Assembly (NCBI RefSeq): GCF_000717745.1
Contig: NZ_JOBH01000019.1
Coordinates: 136,452 to 200,451, forward strand
Source: Streptomyces violens
GTDB lineage: Bacteria > Actinomycetota > Actinomycetes > Streptomycetales > Streptomycetaceae
DNA: 64,000 nt
Direction of reading: 5' to 3'
Every line of letters starts with the position of its first letter. Within the stretch, counting starts at the first letter, position 1. Below, in pieces: positions 8,189 to 17,488 of the stretch. Both the position numbers and the translations under genes were made by a program. Below the pieces are notes generated by a model, which did no database searches, was not told where the DNA came from, and saw only the letters and a list, made by a program, of their open reading frames with translations.

Positions 8189-11071
8189 TCAGAGTTCGGT
8201 GTCACTCCATTGGTCCAGGAGGATGTCACCGGCGTCACCGTCAGGTTCGGCCGTGCCGTTGTGCAGGGACTGTTCGGTCCAGATGACCTTCCCGCGAGCC
8301 GTGTAGCGGGTGCCCCAGCGTTGGGTGAACCGGGCGACGAGCAACAGGCCGCGTCCGCCTTCGTCGGTTGTTTTGGCCCGGCGCAGATGCGGGGAAGTGC
8401 TGGAGCCGTCGGCGACCTCGCAGATCAGACTGTCGCGGTCGTGCAGCAGCCGGAGCCGGATCGGCTCGGCGCCGTACCGGATGGCGTTGGTGACCAGCTC
8501 GCTGATCACCAGCTCGGTGGCGTAGGCGATCCGGTCCAGGCCCCAGCTCTCCAACTGGCGGAGGGCGTCGGCACGGACGCGGGAGACGGCGGCGGGGTCG
8601 GAGGGCACGTCCCAGTCCGCGACCCGGTCCGGGCCCAGCAGCCGGGTGCGGGCCACCAGTAGGGCGACGTCGTCGCTGGGGTGGGCCGGCAGCACCGCAT
8701 CGAGTACGGCCCGACAGGTTTCTTCCGGGGTACGGCCGGCGGCGCCGGCCAGGGCCGTGCGCAGCAGTTCCAGGCCGGTGTCGAGGTCGCGGTGACGGTC
8801 CTCGATGAGCCCGTCGGTGTACAGGACCAGCCGGGAGCCGGCGGGCAGATCCAGTTCAGCGGTCTCGAAGGGCAGGCCGCCGCCCAGGCCCAGCGGCGGG
8901 GAGACCGGTACCTCTGGATACTGCACACTGCCGTCCGGATACACCACGGCCGGCCCCGGATGCCCGGCCCGGGCAATCGCACAGCGCCCGGTGACCGGAT
9001 CGTAGATCGCATACAGGCAGGTGGCGCCGGTGATGCGCTGCGCCTCGCCCTGGGCGGCCGCACTGCCGTCGACTTGCCGCGTCTCGTCCTGCGCGGCCTC
9101 GCCGTCGTCGATGCGCGTGACGAGTTCGTCCAGGCGGCCGAGGAGTTCGTCGGGAGACAGGTCCAGAGTGGAGAAGTTGTGCACCGCGGTACGCAGCCGG
9201 CCCATCGTGGCCGAGGCGTGCAGGCCATGGCCGACCACGTCGCCCACGACCAACGCCACTCGCGCGCCGGGCAGCGGAATGATGTCGTACCAGTCCCCGC
9301 CCACCCCGCCGACTCCGGCCCGGGCGGGCTGGTACCGGTGTGCCACCTCCAGCGCGGACTGCTCGGGCAGCACATGCGGCAGCAGGCTGCGCTGCAGTGT
9401 GACGGCCATGGTGTGCTCGCGGGTGTAGCGGCGGGCGTTGTCGATGGACACCGCCGCCCGGGCGGCCAGTTCCTCGGCGAAGGACAGGTCCTCCTGCTCG
9501 AACGGCTCGTTCTCCGAACGCCAGAAGTCGGCCGTCCCCAACACCACTCCCCGCGCCCGCAACGGTACGGAAATCAGGGAGTGGATGCCGTAGTCCAGGA
9601 TTCTCTCGGCGGGCTCCGGGTTGTGTGCGCGCCAGCCGTCGGAGGCGGCCAGATCGGGGACGAGTACGGCGCGGCCGCCCGCCACACGGCCCGTCACGTC
9701 GCCCGGTCGACCACCGGTCACGGGACTGCCGGAGGCGATCCGGAACAGCTCACCCACCGGGAGGAGCGGTGGATCGTCGTGAATGCCCCGCAGGGCAGTG
9801 CGGCGCATCTCGGCGCTCGCGGCATCCGGCTCCTCCCCGCGTGGGACCGCCTCCAGCAGCTCGACGGTGACGAAGTCGGCGAACAACGGGACCGCCACCT
9901 CGGCCAGTTCCTCGGCCGTACGCACCACATCCAGCGTCGTACCGATCCGCACCCCGGCGTCGTAGAGCAACTGCAGCCGCTCCCGGGCGACCTCGGCCCG
10001 GCCGGCCAGCGCTCGCAACTCGGTGGTGTCGCGCAGTGTGGCCACGCTGCCCGCCGGGCCGCCGCCACGGCGATCCACGGGCCGTACGTTGACGGCCAGC
10101 AGCCGGTCACCGGCCAGATGGACTTCGTCGGTGACACGGCGGCCGGAGGCCAGCAGGTCGGCGGTGCCGGGTGCCAGACCGAGGTCGGTGACCTGCCGTT
10201 GCTCCGCGTCCGGCGGCAGGTCGAGGAGCCGCCGCGCCTCGTCGTTGGCCAGCAGCAGCCGCCCGTCGCCGACGATCAGTACGCCTTCCCGTACCGAATG
10301 CAGCACCGCGTCATGGTGCTCGTACATCCGGGTCATCTCGAGCGGGCCCAGTCCGCGGGTCTGGCGCCGCAACCGCCGGCTGACCAGCGCCGACCCGCCC
10401 GCTGCCAGGACGAGCGCGCCGCCCGCGGCACCGAAGAGCACCGGCAGCTGCCGCTCCACCTTCTCGTTCACGTCCGCGACCGTGACCGAGGGGGACACCA
10501 TGCCGGCCACCGAGCCGTCCGGCCGGAAGATCGGTACCACTGACTGGACGACGTTCGCCTCTCCGCCGGGCCGGACGGGCCCCCGGGCGTTCTCGATGGT
10601 GACGCGGCCGGCCAGCGACGGTCCGATGGTGCCGATGAACTTCCGCCCGATCTGGTCCGGGTCGGGGTGGGTGTACCGGGTCCCGTCCGTGTTGATCACG
10701 ACGAGGGTGTCGAGTCCCGACCGCTTCCGGATCTCCTGGGTGCGCGGCTGCAGCACCGCGGCCGGGTCGGGACTGTCCAGCGCCGCCACGATCCCCGGGG
10801 CATTCGCGAACGCCTCACCGGCGGTCAGTACCTCGGTGCGGGCCGCCTCCGTGGCCTGGCGCCTGGCCTGCACGACCAGCAGCGCCGCGGTGACGGCGAC
10901 GAGCAGTACCACCACCGCCAGCTGCAGGAGAAACACCTGGCCGGCGACGCTCCGCGGGCTCAGCACGGACCACCCGCGCCGCTCCCGCGACCGGCGGGGC
11001 CGACGGGAAGGCGGTACCGCGAACCGGCGGAAGAAACCGTGCATACCCATGATTCCAGTCTTGCCGATCAT
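8189..11071 (-). CDS. membrane sensor phosphatase: sensor-PAS-GAF-SpoIIE(PP2C)-HATPase
   Basis: About 960 residues from the ATG at 11069-11071; alternative in-frame starts at 11044, 11050 and 11140 cannot be excluded. Order: basic N-terminus; TM1 (about 45-67); extracytoplasmic sensor domain of the CitA/DcuS type; TM2 (about 210-232); PAS (EGVLIVGDGRLLLANDEARR); GAF (to SISVPLRARG-like core); SpoIIE/PP2C phosphatase (GGDWYDIIPLPG, GDVVGHGLHASATM, LYTDGLIEDR, HPSDDVALLV); C-terminal GHKL ATPase of the RsbW type (ELVTNAIRYG, GGRGLLLV). This architecture is common in Streptomyces and acts in partner-switching control of sigma factors or anti-anti-sigma phosphorylation. Convergent with gntR; no anti-sigma partner nearby. 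Confidence 0.9.
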   Translation of the reverse strand: MIGKTGIMGMHGFFRRFAVPPSRRPRRSRERRGWSVLSPRSVAGQVFLLQLAVVVLLVAVTAALLVVQARRQATEAARTEVLTAGEAFANAPGIVAALDSPDPAAVLQPRTQEIRKRSGLDTLVVINTDGTRYTHPDPDQIGRKFIGTIGPSLAGRVTIENARGPVRPGGEANVVQSVVPIFRPDGSVAGMVSPSVTVADVNEKVERQLPVLFGAAGGALVLAAGGSALVSRRLRRQTRGLGPLEMTRMYEHHDAVLHSVREGVLIVGDGRLLLANDEARRLLDLPPDAEQRQVTDLGLAPGTADLLASGRRVTDEVHLAGDRLLAVNVRPVDRRGGGPAGSVATLRDTTELRALAGRAEVARERLQLLYDAGVRIGTTLDVVRTAEELAEVAVPLFADFVTVELLEAVPRGEEPDAASAEMRRTALRGIHDDPPLLPVGELFRIASGSPVTGGRPGDVTGRVAGGRAVLVPDLAASDGWRAHNPEPAERILDYGIHSLISVPLRARGVVLGTADFWRSENEPFEQEDLSFAEELAARAAVSIDNARRYTREHTMAVTLQRSLLPHVLPEQSALEVAHRYQPARAGVGGVGGDWYDIIPLPGARVALVVGDVVGHGLHASATMGRLRTAVHNFSTLDLSPDELLGRLDELVTRIDDGEAAQDETRQVDGSAAAQGEAQRITGATCLYAIYDPVTGRCAIARAGHPGPAVVYPDGSVQYPEVPVSPPLGLGGGLPFETAELDLPAGSRLVLYTDGLIEDRHRDLDTGLELLRTALAGAAGRTPEETCRAVLDAVLPAHPSDDVALLVARTRLLGPDRVADWDVPSDPAAVSRVRADALRQLESWGLDRIAYATELVISELVTNAIRYGAEPIRLRLLHDRDSLICEVADGSSTSPHLRRAKTTDEGGRGLLLVARFTQRWGTRYTARGKVIWTEQSLHNGTAEPDGDAGDILLDQWSDTEL

Positions 11072-11180
11072 GGAGGAGCCGAATAATGCGACCAATAGGC
11101 CACGAGGCCCAATGGCCACCGGGCCCGGGCGGCGGGACATGCCCGTCCGGACTTACCCGCCCAGGCCTGCCCGCCCGGGC

Positions 11181-12668
11181 TTACCCGCCCGAGGACGAGG
11201 CCAGGTCGACGGCGTCCTCGACCGCCTCGGTCTGTTGCCCGCCGCGGCGCGCGTCCCACGTGGCGAGGTCGACGACCCGGTCGTCCGGGAAGAGTGCGCA
11301 GGTCCGGCCGCCGGCCACGAACACACTGCGCGGCGCGGTATCCAACACTGACGCGGCGACGAACGTACCGACGATATGTGTGAAGTCGCAGACCGCGCCG
11401 ATGCGGAAAAGCGACCGGGATTCCGTAGTGACCTCGTCGCCCCCGGCGCGCAGGACGATGCGCTGATCGGCGGCGATGGCGCGGGTGGTGACGGCGACGG
11501 CGATGTTCTCCAGTCCGTCCGAGGCGACCGCGGCCAGGGCCCGTGCCCGGTGTACGGAGAGACGTTCCAGCAGGAAGCGGTCGCCGCCGCGGCCGAGGAT
11601 GACGGGAATGTCGCGGGCGCGGGCCAGCGGCAGGCAGGCGGCCTGGGGATTGCGTTCCACGGCGACCACCTTGACGCCGAGATCACGCAGCTGGGCGGAC
11701 AGACGCAGGCCCACCTGGCCCAGGCCGACGACGATGACGTGGTCCCGGCGTGGGATGGAGCGGGCTCCCAGGATGCTGGTCATGCGGTGTCCGGCGAACC
11801 GGTCGACCACGCTCGCGGTGAAGACGGCGGCCAGGACCAGAACGCCGAGCATGGAGACGGCGGAGAAGATCTTGTACCAGCCCGGGCCGTGCTCCGCGTG
11901 CGGCGAGGAGCCGACCGTGGTGAGTGTGCGGGCGGCGTTCCAGGTGGCATCGGGCCAGGGCTCGTGCAGTACGAGGACGCCGAGTGTGACGTCCACGGCG
12001 AGCGCCAGGAGCAGCGCGGTAAAACTCGCGACGAGCACCTTGGCGGACGTACCGAGGGAGCGGAACCAGGACGTGAGGGTGGAGCGTGACCGGACGCCGG
12101 AACGGGGTCGGACGCCGGAGTGTGTCCGGTGGTCGGAGCGTGTCCGGTGGTCGGCTCCGGTGGTGAGGGACCGCCTGGGCAGATGCTCGATCGCGGTGGT
12201 GACACCTTCGCGGCGGACGCCGACGACCTCGCTGTCGAGGGGCTGGAGGATGGCGTACTGGGGCGCGAGGCAACTGGCCAGCAGGCTGGGCACGATGGCA
12301 TCGGTCATGCTCAGCACGGTGCAGTTGGGAATGGTCCGGCTGACCTCGTCGGCAACGGTGCGGTCGAAGAGGGTCACCACCAGCCGGACGCCGGGCTCGA
12401 GGTGTTCGGCCAGCAGGGCGTAGCGCAGGGCGACGATGTCATCGCGGGAGACGACAGCGATCGCGTCGACGGGGTGCTGCAGTCGCCGGCGCAGGGTGTC
12501 GTCGTCGGGGCGGGGCAGCCGGTACGCGGTGCCGCCCCAGCGCTCGACGCATGCGGCGGCCGAGCGGCCCAGGGCTTCGTCGTCCTCGATGATCACAATG
12601 CGCTGCCCGGCGGTGGGGGCGTGCAGGCGCGCGTCAGTAGGGGATGCATGGGGTATCTGTGAGCTCAA
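11181..12668 (-). CDS. NAD-binding (RCK/TrkA-N) ion-channel-like membrane protein
   Basis: About 495 residues if the TTG at 12666-12668 is the start (AAAGG upstream); the frame is open to 12764 but that stretch looks non-coding. An N-terminal Rossmann-like RCK domain (RIVIIEDDEALG) is followed by a basic Arg/His/Ser linker and TM1. Next come a pore-loop-like segment (WNAARTLTTVGSSP), TM2 (SMLGVLVLAAVFTASVV) and a C-terminal RCK domain with VIVVGLGQVGLRL. The layout matches two-TM K+ channels or TrkA-type regulators. The selectivity filter TVGYGD is replaced by TVGSSP, so K+ conduction is doubtful. No neighbour gives functional context. Confidence 0.75.
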   Translation of the reverse strand: MSSQIPHASPTDARLHAPTAGQRIVIIEDDEALGRSAAACVERWGGTAYRLPRPDDDTLRRRLQHPVDAIAVVSRDDIVALRYALLAEHLEPGVRLVVTLFDRTVADEVSRTIPNCTVLSMTDAIVPSLLASCLAPQYAILQPLDSEVVGVRREGVTTAIEHLPRRSLTTGADHRTRSDHRTHSGVRPRSGVRSRSTLTSWFRSLGTSAKVLVASFTALLLALAVDVTLGVLVLHEPWPDATWNAARTLTTVGSSPHAEHGPGWYKIFSAVSMLGVLVLAAVFTASVVDRFAGHRMTSILGARSIPRRDHVIVVGLGQVGLRLSAQLRDLGVKVVAVERNPQAACLPLARARDIPVILGRGGDRFLLERLSVHRARALAAVASDGLENIAVAVTTRAIAADQRIVLRAGGDEVTTESRSLFRIGAVCDFTHIVGTFVAASVLDTAPRSVFVAGGRTCALFPDDRVVDLATWDARRGGQQTEAVEDAVDLASSSGG

Positions 12669-13204
12669 CCCGTCGGCCTTTCTGCAACGTCGGGGCCCGA
12701 GCTGCCCCTTACTTGGCTTGCGGGCCCGGCATTGCCTGGTCGAGGCGGGGGCGGGATGTGCCACGGCTCAGCTCGTCCGGTACGCCTGCCTCTCGTCCGG
12801 TACGCCTGCCTCGCCATCACGTGCCAGAGGGTGCGGCACGGCCGAGGTGCTGAGCTGAAGCGCTCCTTTTGTAACACGCCCCCACAGGCAGCCGACTCCG
12901 CCGCCTGTCACAAATCTCCCGATGGGATTGGTACATATGTCGAATGCGCCTGGGCCGGGAAGATGCGGGTGACGCCCGAGCCGCATCCCATAGGCGGCGC
13001 TTATACAGGGCATCGATTTTTGGTCGTGGACCTCGCGTTGTGTGACCCGGTTCACTGTGGCTGCCAGTATGCGTGGCGCTGATCGGGCTCGGCGTCACGT
13101 GGGTTACGGCCTCACGTGACGGGCGCGCCTTACGCGGTGCCGCCGCGCGGCGGGTTCGGGTAACACGCCAGGTCGGACCCTCTTCGTGCCTGGAGGAGGT
13201 TGCA
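12669..13204. other. intergenic region, no convincing gene
   Basis: About 535 bp between the divergent channel-like gene and dctA. It contains a 20-bp tandem duplication (12772-12811) and a GC content visibly lower around 12860-12960 and 13000-13060, probably promoter DNA for both genes. Short open frames here lack ribosome sites and codon bias. No RNA gene was recognised. Confidence 0.6.
12772..12811. repeat. 20-bp tandem direct repeat, two exact copies
   Basis: CTCGTCCGGTACGCCTGCCT occurs at 12772-12791 and again at 12792-12811 without mismatch. It lies about 105-145 bp upstream of the channel-like gene start. Confidence 0.85.
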
Positions 13205-14584
13205 ATGACGCAGACCCCAGCACCTGCCGCGGTGGGCGACGGTACGCCGTCGAAACCGTGGTGGCGACAGCTCTACGTACAGGTGCTGCTGGCGATCGTC
13301 ATCGGAATCTTCATGGGCTGGCGGTGGCCGGATCTCGCCACCTCGATGGAGCCGATCGGGACCACCTTCATCGCGGCGATGAAGATGCTGATCGGGCCCA
13401 TTGTGTTCCTGACCATCATCGGTGGGATCGCCGGCGTCGCGGACCTGAAGAAGGTCGGCCTGACCGGCATCAAGGCCCTCACCTACTTCCAGGTGGGCAC
13501 GATCGTCGCGCTGCTGACCGGCCTGGTCGCCATCAACATCTTCCGTCTCGGTGACGGGGTGCACGCCGACCCGGCCACGATCAGCACGTCGGGCGAGGCC
13601 GACGAGTACATCAAGAGCGGTGAGCACCAGCACTGGTGGGAGTTCCTGACCAATCTCGTGCCGCACAGCTTCTTCGGCGCGTTCGTCGAGGGCGACATCC
13701 TGCAGGTCATCTTTCTTGCTGTGATCTTCGGTATCGCGCTCAAGAGCGTGGGCAAGGTCGGTGAGCCGGTCATCGCGAGCGTGAACCGCCTGACCGAAGT
13801 GGTGTTCAAGGTGCTGGCCTTCATCATGAAGGCCGCCCCGCTGGGTGCGTTCGGTGCGATGTCCTACGCCATCGGTAAGTTCGGGATTTCCACCCTGACC
13901 AGCCTCGGCTCGCTGATCGCGCTGTTCTATGTCACCTCGATCCTGTTCGTCGTGGTGGTGCTGGGCGCGGTCCTGGCCGCCTTTGTGAAGCTGAACATCT
14001 TCCAGCTCTTCCGCTACTTCAAGGAGGAGTTCTTCCTGGTACTGGGCACCTCGACGGCCGAGCCCGCGCTGCCGGGCCTGATGCGCAAGCTGCAGTTCAT
14101 GGGCGTGGAGAAGTCCACGGTCGGACTCGTCGTGCCGACCGGCTACAGCTTCAACCTCGACGGCGCGGCCATTTACCTGTCCCTGGCGACGCTCTACATC
14201 GCGCAGGCGACGGACACACCGTTGACGATAGGGCAGCAACTGGGCCTGCTCGCGGTGATGTTGCTGACGTCGAAGGGGGCCGCGGGCGTGGCAGGCGGTG
14301 GATTCATCGCACTGACCGCGACGCTGTCGACGGTGGGTCATGTCCCGGCCGCCGGCATCATGCTGATCTTCGGTATCGACAAGTTCATGTCGGAATGCCG
14401 GGCGCTGGTCAATTTCTATGGCAATGCGGTGGCCACGTTGTTCGTTGCCAAGTGGGAGAACAATCTCGACTTGGCGCGGGCCCGTGCGGTGCTGGCCGGC
14501 CATGAGGTACCCGATGCGGCCGTTTCTGCCGATTCCGCTGGTACATTCCGGTGGCGGAGGGGTCATGGACGCCAGGCAGCTTGA
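13205..14584 (+). CDS. dctA: C4-dicarboxylate:cation symporter DctA
   Basis: 459 residues. The ATG at 13205 follows AGGAGG at 13194-13199. It is a DAACS-family (glutamate/dicarboxylate) symporter with about eight TM helices. Characteristic segments are MKMLIGPIVFLTIIGGIAGVADL, the Ser-rich reentrant loop LGTSTAEPALPGLM, the TM7 motif GYSFNLDGAAIY, the TSKGAAGVAGGGFIALTATLS loop and the DctA-type ending IDKFMSECRALVNFYGN. It imports succinate, fumarate, malate or tartrate with protons or sodium. Its end overlaps the next gene (a LysR regulator) by 20 bp, and a tartrate/D-malate dehydrogenase follows, so all three form a dicarboxylate-utilisation unit. Confidence 0.95.
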   Translation: MTQTPAPAAVGDGTPSKPWWRQLYVQVLLAIVIGIFMGWRWPDLATSMEPIGTTFIAAMKMLIGPIVFLTIIGGIAGVADLKKVGLTGIKALTYFQVGTIVALLTGLVAINIFRLGDGVHADPATISTSGEADEYIKSGEHQHWWEFLTNLVPHSFFGAFVEGDILQVIFLAVIFGIALKSVGKVGEPVIASVNRLTEVVFKVLAFIMKAAPLGAFGAMSYAIGKFGISTLTSLGSLIALFYVTSILFVVVVLGAVLAAFVKLNIFQLFRYFKEEFFLVLGTSTAEPALPGLMRKLQFMGVEKSTVGLVVPTGYSFNLDGAAIYLSLATLYIAQATDTPLTIGQQLGLLAVMLLTSKGAAGVAGGGFIALTATLSTVGHVPAAGIMLIFGIDKFMSECRALVNFYGNAVATLFVAKWENNLDLARARAVLAGHEVPDAAVSADSAGTFRWRRGHGRQAA

Positions 14585-15470
14585 ATACTTCCTCGCCATC
14601 GTCGAACACGGCGGCTTCAGCAAGGCCGCCGCCGCGTTGCATGTGGCCCAGCCGTCCCTCTCCCAGGCGATGGCCAATCTGGAGGCGGACCTCGGAGTCG
14701 CGCTCTTTCACCGGGTGGGCCGTGGGGTCGTCCTCAGCGAGGCGGGTGCCGAACTGCTCGCGCCCAGCCGTCGAGTACTGCGCGACATGGCGGCCGTGCG
14801 GGACACCGCCGCCTCGCTGTCCGGACTGCGCCGCGGCACGGTGGAGGTGGCGTCCATGCCGTCCCCGGGCATCGAACCGCTGAGCACCCTCATCCACCGT
14901 TTCGCCGAACTGCACCCGGGCGTGACGGTGAGTACGCAGGCCGCTTTCACTCCCGAGGAGGTCGTGTCCCTGGTACGCAGCGGTGCCTGCGAGCTCGGCC
15001 TCCTGGGATCGGCCGAACCCGTCACCACGGCCGGCGTGGAAGTCCTGCCCATCGAGGAGCAGCCGTTCGTCGTCGTTGCCGCACCGGGTGGGACGGTACG
15101 GGACGATGTGGCGATCCGGCAGGGCGACCTGGCCGGGCAGAAACTCATCGCCTCCCGTCCCGGCAGCCTGATGCGCAGCATCGTCGATGACGTCACCGCC
15201 GGCGGCACCGGCACCGAAATCGTCACGGTCGTCGACCACCGGACCTCCATCCTCCCCCTCGTACTGACCGGAGTCGGCGTCGCCGTGCTGCCCTCGTCGT
15301 GGACGCGGCTGGCACGGCGTTGTGGAGCAGTCGTCGCACCGATCGAGAACACCGCCTACCTCCACGTCGCCATGATCAGCCTGCCGGCCCACCTCACCCC
15401 CGGGGCGCGGTCGTTCCTGCAGCTCACGGACTCCTTCGCGCGTCGCCAAACGCGCACCACCGAGACCTGA
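14565..15470 (+). CDS. LysR-family regulator of the dicarboxylate cluster
   Basis: 301 residues. The ATG at 14565 follows GGAGGGG and lies inside the end of dctA. It starts MDARQLEYFLAIVEHGGFSK; the HTH (AAAALHVAQPSLSQAMANLE, residues 21-40) and a full periplasmic-binding-like effector domain are present. Full-length for the family. Co-transcription with dctA is unusual for LysR genes, which are usually divergent; here it is embedded between transporter and dehydrogenase. It probably senses a dicarboxylate or hydroxy-dicarboxylate and controls this unit. Confidence 0.92.
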   Translation: MDARQLEYFLAIVEHGGFSKAAAALHVAQPSLSQAMANLEADLGVALFHRVGRGVVLSEAGAELLAPSRRVLRDMAAVRDTAASLSGLRRGTVEVASMPSPGIEPLSTLIHRFAELHPGVTVSTQAAFTPEEVVSLVRSGACELGLLGSAEPVTTAGVEVLPIEEQPFVVVAAPGGTVRDDVAIRQGDLAGQKLIASRPGSLMRSIVDDVTAGGTGTEIVTVVDHRTSILPLVLTGVGVAVLPSSWTRLARRCGAVVAPIENTAYLHVAMISLPAHLTPGARSFLQLTDSFARRQTRTTET

Positions 15471-15593
15471 CCCCCTCCCTCCTAACTCATCGTCAGCTCC
15501 TATGGGCCATATCGGAAGCAGGTCTTGGACGGGCCCCCGCCCCCCTGTGTTGACTCATCAATCAGGAAGAACCGCCGGCTTCAGGAGGCCCCC

Positions 15594-16676
15594 ATGACCC
15601 AGCCCCGCACTTTCCGCATTGCCGCCATCCCCGCCGACGGTGTGGGCGCCGAGGTCGTGGCCGCGGGCCGTACCGTCCTGGACGCCCTGGCCGAGGACTC
15701 CCACGGCGCCTTCTCCTTCGACTGGGAGGAGTTCCCCTGGGGCTGCGACTACTACGCCAAGACCGGCAAAATGATCGATGACGACGGCCTCGACCGGCTC
15801 AAGGACTTCGACGCCATCTACTTCGGCGCGGTCGGCTGGCCCAACGTGCCCGACCACATCAGCCTGTGGGGCCTGCGCCTGAAGATCTGCCAGTCCTTCG
15901 ACCAGTGGGCCAACATCCGCCCGGTGCACTTCCTGCCCGGCGTCCAGAGCCCCCTGCGCAAGGCCGATGACACCGAACTCGACTGGGTCGTCGTACGCGA
16001 GAACAGCGAGGGGGAGTACGCGGGACTCGGCGGCCGGAACCTCTCCGGCCGCGGCCCCGGCGGCGAAGTCGCGGTCCAGTCCGCCCTGTTCACCGAGGTC
16101 GGCTGCGAGCGCATCATGCGCTTCGCGTTCGACCTCGCCCGCACGCGCGCCCGGCGCAAGGTCTCCAGCGTCACCAAGAGCAACGCGCAGCAGTACGGCA
16201 TGGTCCTCTGGGACGATGTGTTCAAGCGCGTCGCGCAGGACTACCCGGACGTGGAGACCGAGAGCGTACTCGTCGACGCGATGTCGGCGAAGTTCGTCCT
16301 GAAGCCCGAAGACCTCTCCGTCGTCGTCGCCTCCAACCTCAACGCCGACATCCTCTCGGACCTCGGCAGCGCACTCGCCGGCAGCCTCGGCCTCGCGGCC
16401 AGCGCGAACCTGAACCCGGAGCGCCGCTTCCCCAGCATGTTCGAGCCCGTCCACGGCTCCGCCCCCGACATCGCAGGTCAGGGCCTCGCCAACCCCATCG
16501 GAGCCGTCGGCAGCGCCGCCCTCATGCTCGACCACTTCGGCCTGCCCGAGCAGGCCGCCCGCCTGCACAAGGCCATCCGGGCCACCACCGCCGCCGGCAT
16601 CCTCACCCGCGACGTCGGCGGCACCGCCACCACCGAAGACGTCACCAAGGCCCTCATCGCCCACTTGGCCGACTAG
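15594..16676 (+). CDS. tartrate dehydrogenase / D-malate dehydrogenase (decarboxylating)
   Basis: 360 residues. The ATG at 15594 has AGGAGG at 15583-15588. It is a beta-decarboxylating dehydrogenase of the isocitrate/isopropylmalate family. Visible motifs are FGAVGWPNVPDHISLWGLRL (dinucleotide/substrate loop of the TtuC/DmlA branch), the substrate Arg/Tyr region VRENSEGEYAGLGG, SVTKSNAQ, metal-binding NLNADILSDLGS and EPVHGSAPDIAGQG. TtuC/DmlA enzymes oxidise and decarboxylate D-malate to pyruvate or act on L- and meso-tartrate using NAD+ and Mn2+. The upstream DctA supplies substrate. It is less likely to be LeuB, because the IWGLRLK-type loop is diagnostic for the TtuC branch and the context is dicarboxylate transport. 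Confidence 0.9.
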   Translation: MTQPRTFRIAAIPADGVGAEVVAAGRTVLDALAEDSHGAFSFDWEEFPWGCDYYAKTGKMIDDDGLDRLKDFDAIYFGAVGWPNVPDHISLWGLRLKICQSFDQWANIRPVHFLPGVQSPLRKADDTELDWVVVRENSEGEYAGLGGRNLSGRGPGGEVAVQSALFTEVGCERIMRFAFDLARTRARRKVSSVTKSNAQQYGMVLWDDVFKRVAQDYPDVETESVLVDAMSAKFVLKPEDLSVVVASNLNADILSDLGSALAGSLGLAASANLNPERRFPSMFEPVHGSAPDIAGQGLANPIGAVGSAALMLDHFGLPEQAARLHKAIRATTAAGILTRDVGGTATTEDVTKALIAHLAD

Positions 16677-16860
16677 CGGCCGTATCCCAACGAACAGCTT
16701 ACGGAGGGTGACGTACTGCCGACGCGGCACTGCCAACACTGACGGCAAGCGGGCACGTGCGTATGGCGTCGATTTCCGCCCTAGTGGGTGAGATGTGTGA
16801 TTAGCCGGTGAACTTTGGGGAACCAGGAGGCAGCAAAGGCAGACAATGTTCGGAGGCGGT

Positions 16861-17457
16861 ATGAACGAGAAGCAGTCGTCGTCTTCAGGCAGGCTTCCGG
16901 GACCGCTTCGCGCGATCACGCCGGACCTGCGGCATGTGCCCGGCGTGGAACAGGTGTCGAAGGCGGCCGAGGGCGCGCTGAACGCGGTGGGCATTGTGTC
17001 ACCGCACGGGCGACGCATCGCGGCGTACACCGGTGCGGGGTTGCTCGGCGTGGCCGGTGTCATCGAATGGCCGATCGCGGTGGCCGGCGCGGCTGCCGTA
17101 TGGCTGACACAGCCCCGCCCCGAAGAGGACGGACACCGCGGGGCGCACGACGGTCAGGGGCAGCACACGCCGGCTGCCAAGGGCCAGACAAAGAGCCGGC
17201 CGAAGAGCCACGCGAAAACCACAACAAAGAGCACAACAAAGAGCACGGCAAAGAGCCCGGCAAAAAGCCAGACGAAGACCACGGCGAAGAGCCACTCCCC
17301 GAGCAAGGCCAAGTCCACTGCCAAGGCCACGGCCAAGCCCACTGCCAAGGCGACGGGGAAGGCGACGGGGAAGGCGACGACGAGCGGAGGACGCTCGCGT
17401 ACCGCATCGGGTACGAAGGCAACGAAGCGGCCCGCAGCGCGGGCAACGGCTTCCTGA
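16861..17457 (+). CDS. small membrane protein with lysine/alanine/threonine-rich tail, upstream of P-type ATPase
   Basis: 198 residues from the ATG at 16861 (GGAGG four bases upstream); an ATG at 16846 is an alternative. The N-terminal half has a short amphipathic part (HVPGVEQVSKAAEGALNAVG) and a hydrophobic stretch (AAYTGAGLLGVAGVIEWPIAV) that may span the membrane. Residues about 105-198 are a low-complexity basic tail of repeated TKS/AKS/TAKATAK units, like histone H1 or mycobacterial HupB tails. The tail is encoded by imperfect 9-12-bp repeats. It ends 31 bp before the large P-type ATPase gene and is probably co-transcribed. Function unknown; the tail could bind nucleic acid, polyphosphate or acidic lipids. 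Confidence 0.75.
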   Translation: MNEKQSSSSGRLPGPLRAITPDLRHVPGVEQVSKAAEGALNAVGIVSPHGRRIAAYTGAGLLGVAGVIEWPIAVAGAAAVWLTQPRPEEDGHRGAHDGQGQHTPAAKGQTKSRPKSHAKTTTKSTTKSTAKSPAKSQTKTTAKSHSPSKAKSTAKATAKPTAKATGKATGKATTSGGRSRTASGTKATKRPAARATAS

Positions 17458-17488
17458 CCGTGGGTCGGACGTTCGATGAGGGTGGGAC

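Noticed and set aside
13073..13204. Upstream extension of the dctA reading frame
   Set aside because: The internal ATG at 13205 has a perfect AGGAGG and fits the DctA N-terminus; the extension does not resemble the family.
12669..13204. Small RNA or attachment site in the long intergenic region
   Set aside because: No hairpin terminator, tRNA-like sequence or integrase nearby; only a 20-bp duplication is visible.
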